Below, one piece after another: positions 60,294-64,000 of a stretch of DNA of 64,000 nt (positions within the stretch are counted from its first letter, which is position 1; each line of letters opens with the position of its first letter). Source of the DNA: Actinomyces urinae (lineage in GTDB: Bacteria; Actinomycetota; Actinomycetes; Actinomycetales; Actinomycetaceae); the NCBI RefSeq assembly GCF_900119695.1, contig NZ_LT632547.1, positions 62,001-126,000 on the forward strand, written 5' to 3'. A model generated the notes under the pieces. It was not told where the DNA came from. It was given only the letters and a program-made list of their open reading frames with translations, and made no database searches. The translations under genes were made by a program, and so were the position numbers.

Positions 60294-60689
60294 ATGTCTC
60301 AAACGGGTGAGAAGGAAACGAACAAGATCCTCCTCTACAGCGACAATTCCGAGTTTCGCGCTAACGTGATCGAAGCGGTTGGTGTACGCCCAGGCGCGGG
60401 CATGCCAAAAGTAGAGTGGGTTGAGGCTGCCACCGAAGATGGCGCTGTAATGAAGTACAAAGAGGGCGAATTCGACCTCCTCATCCTCGACGGTGAAACT
60501 CAAAAGGTAGGGGCTATGGCCCTGTTGCGCCGCCTCGAGGTTGAGTTCGACAACCTGCCTGCCTCGATTACGATTCTTGCTCGCCAGCAAGATTCGTGGC
60601 TCGCGAAGTTCTCGGGCACTACGAAGATGCTGTACTACCCGATTGATCCGATTGAGTTGCAAGAGACCGTAGCACAGCTACTTTCCTAA
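60294..60689 (+). CDS. Degenerate receiver-domain protein
   Basis: 131 residues from ATG with TAGGAGA upstream. The topology is a stand-alone CheY-like receiver: KILLYSDNSEFRANVIEAVG, FDLLILDGETQKVGAMALLR with Asp at the phospho-acceptor position, ITILARQQDSWLAKFSG and YYPIDPIELQETVAQLL. The acidic pair at the end of strand 1 is reduced to one Asp (YSDN) and the Thr/Lys switch residues are replaced (ILAR, YYPID where K-P is usual), so phosphorylation is uncertain. No output domain or kinase neighbour. Orthologues occur throughout actinobacteria with no assigned role. Confidence 0.8.
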   Translation: MSQTGEKETNKILLYSDNSEFRANVIEAVGVRPGAGMPKVEWVEAATEDGAVMKYKEGEFDLLILDGETQKVGAMALLRRLEVEFDNLPASITILARQQDSWLAKFSGTTKMLYYPIDPIELQETVAQLLS

Positions 60690-60699
60690 CGGTTATCAC

Positions 60700-60737
60700 T
60701 TGTGGGCGACTGGGAACAGTCGCCCACAAATCATTTT
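60700..60737 (+). terminator. Terminator of the receiver gene
   Basis: TTGTGGGCGACTG/CAGTCGCCCACAA, 13 bp, closed by a GGAA tetraloop and followed by ATCATTTT; it lies between convergent genes and probably serves both. Confidence 0.9.
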
Positions 60738-60748
60738 GGCCCCAGATT

Positions 60749-62446
60749 TCATAGGCGATCGGGACAAGGCCGAGGAATATGCTCGAAGCGGGGAAACTCC
60801 TTCAGATCTGAGTCGGCTGGCCATGCCCATGGATCGGGCGATTCCCATTCGATAAGCCGCGCACCGGGCTCGAGAAGGCTGCGGGTGATCATGCGAACCT
60901 CTTCCCAGGAGGAGTGGGCCAGGTGCACACCGGTTTCAGGCAGCGGCTCAAGTTGCTCGAGATCGTTAACCCAAGGCACTGGCGATTTGCGTGGTGGAGT
61001 TACCACGGAGGCGAGGAGTCTACCGCGAGATGCCGCGTGGATCTGCCATCCTCCGCCAGGCAAGTGATGAGCCCAGATAACTCTCGTGGCTCTAGCAATC
61101 AATGCCGTGTCGCGCGCTCGCTCTACGCCCTGGATGTAATACGAAAAGTAATCGCGGATGCGGGCGGCAAGTTCAAAGTGGGATTGGTTTGAAAAGTCAG
61201 CCATTCTCTCCAGCAGGTTTTGGGAAACAATTTGGCCGCGTCCCTCCAAACACATTCTTGCAAGTTTGACGTCAGGGGCAGCCACTTCCCGCAGGGGAAT
61301 GTCCGAAAATGGCGCGAATTCTCCACCCAGTGCTAACAAGATGGCCTCGCGGGCTTTGAGCGCGTGGTTGACTCTTCTATACGGGCCAAGAGCCTGCGGG
61401 GCTAGAGCGGAAGAAATCGTGTGCGCGGTTTTCAGCATCCCGTTTTCCATAAGTAGCCACGCTGTTTCGAATTGGTGGCGTGAGGCAGAGTTGAAGAGCG
61501 GCTGTTCTTCCGCGATGGCACGCAGTTCAAGAACTCTGGCTTCGAGCTCACTGGCACAAACCTCGATGCGCACAGATTCTACTCGCTCGAGCATCGAGTG
61601 GATTCGACGCCGTTTTTCTGAAGCGGAAAAATACGAGCGAACGCGTGAGCGCAGGTTGGTTGCCGAACCGATGTAGAGCACCAGGCCGTCGGCAGCCAAG
61701 AATCGATACACTCCGGGTTTTGCAGGTAGGTCTTTCGCGATAGAAACTTTTTGTCGGTGACGGTAAGGCACGCTTTGTGCGGCGACTATGAGGTCTTCAA
61801 AGTCGGTGGCCCCCAGTTTTTGAAGCTCGCTCACCAGGCCGTCAAACACGTGTGCAGTAGCGGTTGCGTCCGAGAGGGCGCGGTGAGCACTATCGTTTGA
61901 AATCTTGAAATGACGTACCAGCGTGCCCAGTCGATGATTCGAAATAAGAGGGCGGGGGAGTACTGTACGGGCGAGCGCAAGGGTATCTACTATTCTCGGG
62001 TTGGGCCACTCGACTCCCGCGCCGGTAGCTGCTCGCGTTAAGAAACCACAATCAAATGAGGCGTTGTGAGCAATCAAAATGCTGTTCTCAAGTTGCGCAA
62101 AGCCTAGAAATTGACGAATCGCCTCATCTGGATGTGGGGCATCAGCCACCATCAGATTGGTGATTCCAGTCAGTGCGGTGATTTTAGGTGGAATCTCCAT
62201 TTGCGGATTTACGAGGGTATTAAAAGTATCTACGACCTCGCCATTATGTAGACGGACCGCGCCGATCTCAGTGATCTGCGAATCGGCTCCAAGCCCGGTG
62301 GTTTCAAGATCAACCACCACGTACTCGCGACGCCAAACGTCGCCTGCAAAGTCGTCTGTGTCGCTTTCACTGTTGGGCAATGAAGTCGATCTGCAGACAT
62401 GCGATAAGCCGCGGCCAATGCTGCTTTCACTGACTCGCCTGACCAT
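60749..62446 (-). CDS. DEDDh exonuclease fused to a UvrC-like GIY-YIG nuclease
   Basis: 565 residues. Residues 25-190 are a DnaQ-type 3'-5' exonuclease (VVDLETTGLGADSQITEIGA with Asp/Glu, LIAHNASFDCGFL, HRALSDATATAH). A GIY-YIG domain follows near 210 (LPAKPGVYRFLAADGLVLYI, GSATNLRSRVRSYF), then a UvrC-like middle region with a UVR-like segment near 440 (FSNQSHFELAARIRDYFSYY). The helix-hairpin-helix of UvrC is absent. This architecture is conserved in actinobacteria (Mtb Rv2191 type) and suggests a repair nuclease. Start ATG 62446 has AAAGGGG six bases upstream; the longer frame to 62536 lacks one. Confidence 0.92.
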   Translation of the reverse strand: MVRRVSESSIGRGLSHVCRSTSLPNSESDTDDFAGDVWRREYVVVDLETTGLGADSQITEIGAVRLHNGEVVDTFNTLVNPQMEIPPKITALTGITNLMVADAPHPDEAIRQFLGFAQLENSILIAHNASFDCGFLTRAATGAGVEWPNPRIVDTLALARTVLPRPLISNHRLGTLVRHFKISNDSAHRALSDATATAHVFDGLVSELQKLGATDFEDLIVAAQSVPYRHRQKVSIAKDLPAKPGVYRFLAADGLVLYIGSATNLRSRVRSYFSASEKRRRIHSMLERVESVRIEVCASELEARVLELRAIAEEQPLFNSASRHQFETAWLLMENGMLKTAHTISSALAPQALGPYRRVNHALKAREAILLALGGEFAPFSDIPLREVAAPDVKLARMCLEGRGQIVSQNLLERMADFSNQSHFELAARIRDYFSYYIQGVERARDTALIARATRVIWAHHLPGGGWQIHAASRGRLLASVVTPPRKSPVPWVNDLEQLEPLPETGVHLAHSSWEEVRMITRSLLEPGARLIEWESPDPWAWPADSDLKEFPRFEHIPRPCPDRL

Positions 62447-62602
62447 CACGAACCCCTTTTGAAAATCTAACCTCCTAAGCGTATCGGATGATGGGAGCAA
62501 GATGACACTATGGGGCGGAAGATGCCAAGGCGTCATAAACTATGAGGACGGGTACTAGACTGAACATTTAGTGTTGCATTTGAATCCAAGCGGGAGGAAA
62601 GC

Positions 62603-63421
62603 GTGCTTTACCAGGTGCTAAAAACAGGATTTGGGCCTTTGCTGAAGGCTTTTTATCGTCCTTGGATTCGCGGAAAAGAGAATATTCCCGCCACCGGCCC
62701 GGCCATCCTTGCTTCCAATCACCTGGCTGTGTTCGACTCGGTATTCCTGCCCCTTATGATCGATCGCGAAGTCGTGTTTATGGGCAAGTCCGATTACTTT
62801 ACCGGCACGGGCCTGAAAGGCAGGGCAACTGCGAAGTTTATGAAGGCAGTTGGCACGATTCCGGTTGATCGCTCGTCTGGTAAAGCAGCGGAGGCCGCGT
62901 TGCATACGGGGCTCGCACGTCTGCAGGAAAATGAGCTGTTTGGTATCTATCCGGAGGGTACGCGCAGCCCGGATGGCAAGCTTTATCGCGGTAAGGTGGG
63001 TGTTGCTCGGCTCGCTCTCGAATCCGGTGCCCCCGTTATTCCAGTTGCGATGATCGGAACAAACATTGCCCAGCCCATCGGGCAGAAGATCCCGAGTCGC
63101 CACCGAGTGGGCATCGTTATTGGTGAACCATTGGATTTCTCCCGCTACCGCGGCCTAGCCAAAGATCGATACACGCTTCGCGCTGTTACCGACGAGATCA
63201 TGTACAACCTCATGACTCTTTCCGGACAGGAATACGTGGATCTTTACGCTGCTGATGTTAAGGCTCAGTTGGCTAAGGAAGGCAAGTTTGCTGGCCCCGT
63301 TCCCGCCGGAGCTAAGGCACCGGGCGGTCGCGAAGTTCCTGAGGTCAGCGTTCCTGAACCCACTGAAGATGACGAGGTTGTTGATCTTTCCAAGAAGCTA
63401 AAAGAAGACGAGAAAGACTAA
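62603..63421 (+). CDS. PlsC-type 1-acylglycerol-3-phosphate acyltransferase
   Basis: Membrane-associated acyltransferase for phospholipid synthesis, 272 residues from GTG with GGGAGG upstream. Catalytic HX4D is NHLAVFD (His40, Asp45); block II GRATAKFMKAVGTIPVDRSS, block III GIYPEGTRSPDGKLYRGKVG and block IV APVIPVAMIGT are all present. The last 45 residues are a Pro/Glu/Lys-rich tail (EVVDLSKKLKEDEKD) not needed for catalysis. It may use acyl-CoA or acyl-ACP; the substrate is not deducible. Divergent from the nuclease gene and followed by a phosphofructokinase gene. Confidence 0.92.
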   Translation: MLYQVLKTGFGPLLKAFYRPWIRGKENIPATGPAILASNHLAVFDSVFLPLMIDREVVFMGKSDYFTGTGLKGRATAKFMKAVGTIPVDRSSGKAAEAALHTGLARLQENELFGIYPEGTRSPDGKLYRGKVGVARLALESGAPVIPVAMIGTNIAQPIGQKIPSRHRVGIVIGEPLDFSRYRGLAKDRYTLRAVTDEIMYNLMTLSGQEYVDLYAADVKAQLAKEGKFAGPVPAGAKAPGGREVPEVSVPEPTEDDEVVDLSKKLKEDEKD

Positions 63422-63522
63422 GCGTTTGGGAAAGCAGCCTTAAAATACTCCAAAAGGTTTTCAATGTAGACTTGATGTGTGCATTGCTGCGCAAACCAGT
63501 TTTCTAGGTGAAAGGTTCTTAG

Positions 63523-64000
63523 ATGTCAGTCAAGCGAGTTGCTCTGCTAACTGCCGGTGGATTTGCACCGTGCCTATCCTCTGCAGTTGGAGGATTGATT
63601 GAGCGCTACAACGAACTAGACCCCACGATCGAAATCATTGCCTACCAACACGGTTATCATGGTCTTCTGACTGGAAACTACGTGACGGTCACTGCCGAAG
63701 CTCGTAAGAAGGCGGGTTTGCTCCATGAGTTCGGTGGTTCCCCGATTGGTAACTCCCGCGTAAAGCTGACGAACGCTAAGGACCTGGTAAAGCGCGGCCT
63801 CGTTAAGGAAGGCGAAGATCCACTGAAGGTAGCCGCTGAGCGCCTGCGTGCAGACCACGTGGACGTGCTGCACACGATCGGTGGCGACGACACGAACACC
63901 ACCGCTGCGGATCTTGCACACTACCTCCATGATAACGATTACGAACTCACGGTTGTTGGTCTGCCAAAGACCATTGATAACGATGTTATTCCAATCAGGC
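63523..64000 (+). CDS. pfp: 6-phosphofructokinase, PPi-dependent type, 3'-truncated by window edge
   Basis: The first 159 residues are present, starting at ATG with GAAAGG seven bases upstream (SVKRVALLTAGGFAPCLSSA). The phosphoryl-donor motif is TIGGDDTNTTAADLAHYL: GGDD with Asp in the position where ATP-dependent enzymes have Gly, and the catalytic region GLPKTIDNDVIPIR uses PKTIDND as in pyrophosphate enzymes. It therefore probably runs reversible fructose 6-phosphate/fructose 1,6-bisphosphate conversion with PPi. The frame is still open at the window edge. The 100-bp gap upstream holds no clear terminator. Confidence 0.9.
   Translation, partial: MSVKRVALLTAGGFAPCLSSAVGGLIERYNELDPTIEIIAYQHGYHGLLTGNYVTVTAEARKKAGLLHEFGGSPIGNSRVKLTNAKDLVKRGLVKEGEDPLKVAAERLRADHVDVLHTIGGDDTNTTAADLAHYLHDNDYELTVVGLPKTIDNDVIPIR

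Overview
The window reads as a chromosomal segment of a mid-GC actinobacterium, most likely of the Actinomycetaceae (Arcanobacterium/Trueperella/Schaalia-like; genus not resolvable by eye). Support: PriA-type HisA, DUF3043 and RsfS-GpgP neighbours, an exonuclease-UvrC fusion protein, a MetP/MetS transporter with its tiny subunit, frequent GTG/TTG starts and several genes that look leaderless.

Layout. 1-2.6 kb: end of a histidine operon (hisB, unknown gene, priA/hisA, SseB-like) without hisH between hisB and hisA. 2.6-5.9 kb: infC-rpmI-rplT with a structured leader and an apparent AUC start, an rRNA methyltransferase and thiL; rpmB is convergent. 6.4-14.1 kb: a growth cluster (DAK2/FakA-like, recG, rsmD, coaD, a DivIVA-like coiled coil, yceD, rnc, mutM). 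14.1-22.8 kb: a redox block, with a NarL/DevR-type response regulator convergent to a GAF histidine kinase that is the last gene of a cydA-cydB-cydD-cydC operon. 23.3-29.8 kb: rne/rng, rplU, rpmA, obg, nadD, rsfS, a GpgP-like phosphatase, then tRNA-Ala(GGC).

29.9-34 kb is the main accessory region: directly after the tRNA lies an arsenic cassette (arsD-arsA divergent from a fused arsR-arsC) built around a 12-2-12 operator, bounded by a near-perfect 20-bp inverted repeat, and without any arsenite permease. 34-36.5 kb: pdxR/pdxS with two oppositely oriented PdxR-type boxes. 36.7-47 kb: surface and transport genes (AzlCD exporter, a membrane protein/lipoprotein pair, TM2 protein, Kv-beta-like aldo-keto reductase, LPXTG beta-helix protein, DUF808 protein, lipoprotein). 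47.1-48.0 kb holds a decayed phenol-hydroxylase-type FAD monooxygenase beside a perfect 20-bp palindrome.

48.2-64 kb: udk, a Tag-like glycosylase, deoD, metPS, a phosphomannomutase-like HAD protein, a SPOUT methyltransferase, pyrD, DUF3043, M20 peptidase, a glycerate-kinase-like protein, erpA, an FKBP lipoprotein, a degenerate receiver protein, the exonuclease-UvrC protein, a PlsC-type acyltransferase and the start of a PPi-type phosphofructokinase.

No CRISPR array, intact transposase, prophage or complete defence system was seen. The least conventional elements are the arsenic cassette with its dual-start ArsR-ArsC gene, the kinase tied to the cyd operon, the recurrent leaderless-promoter geometry and three unrecognised proteins.
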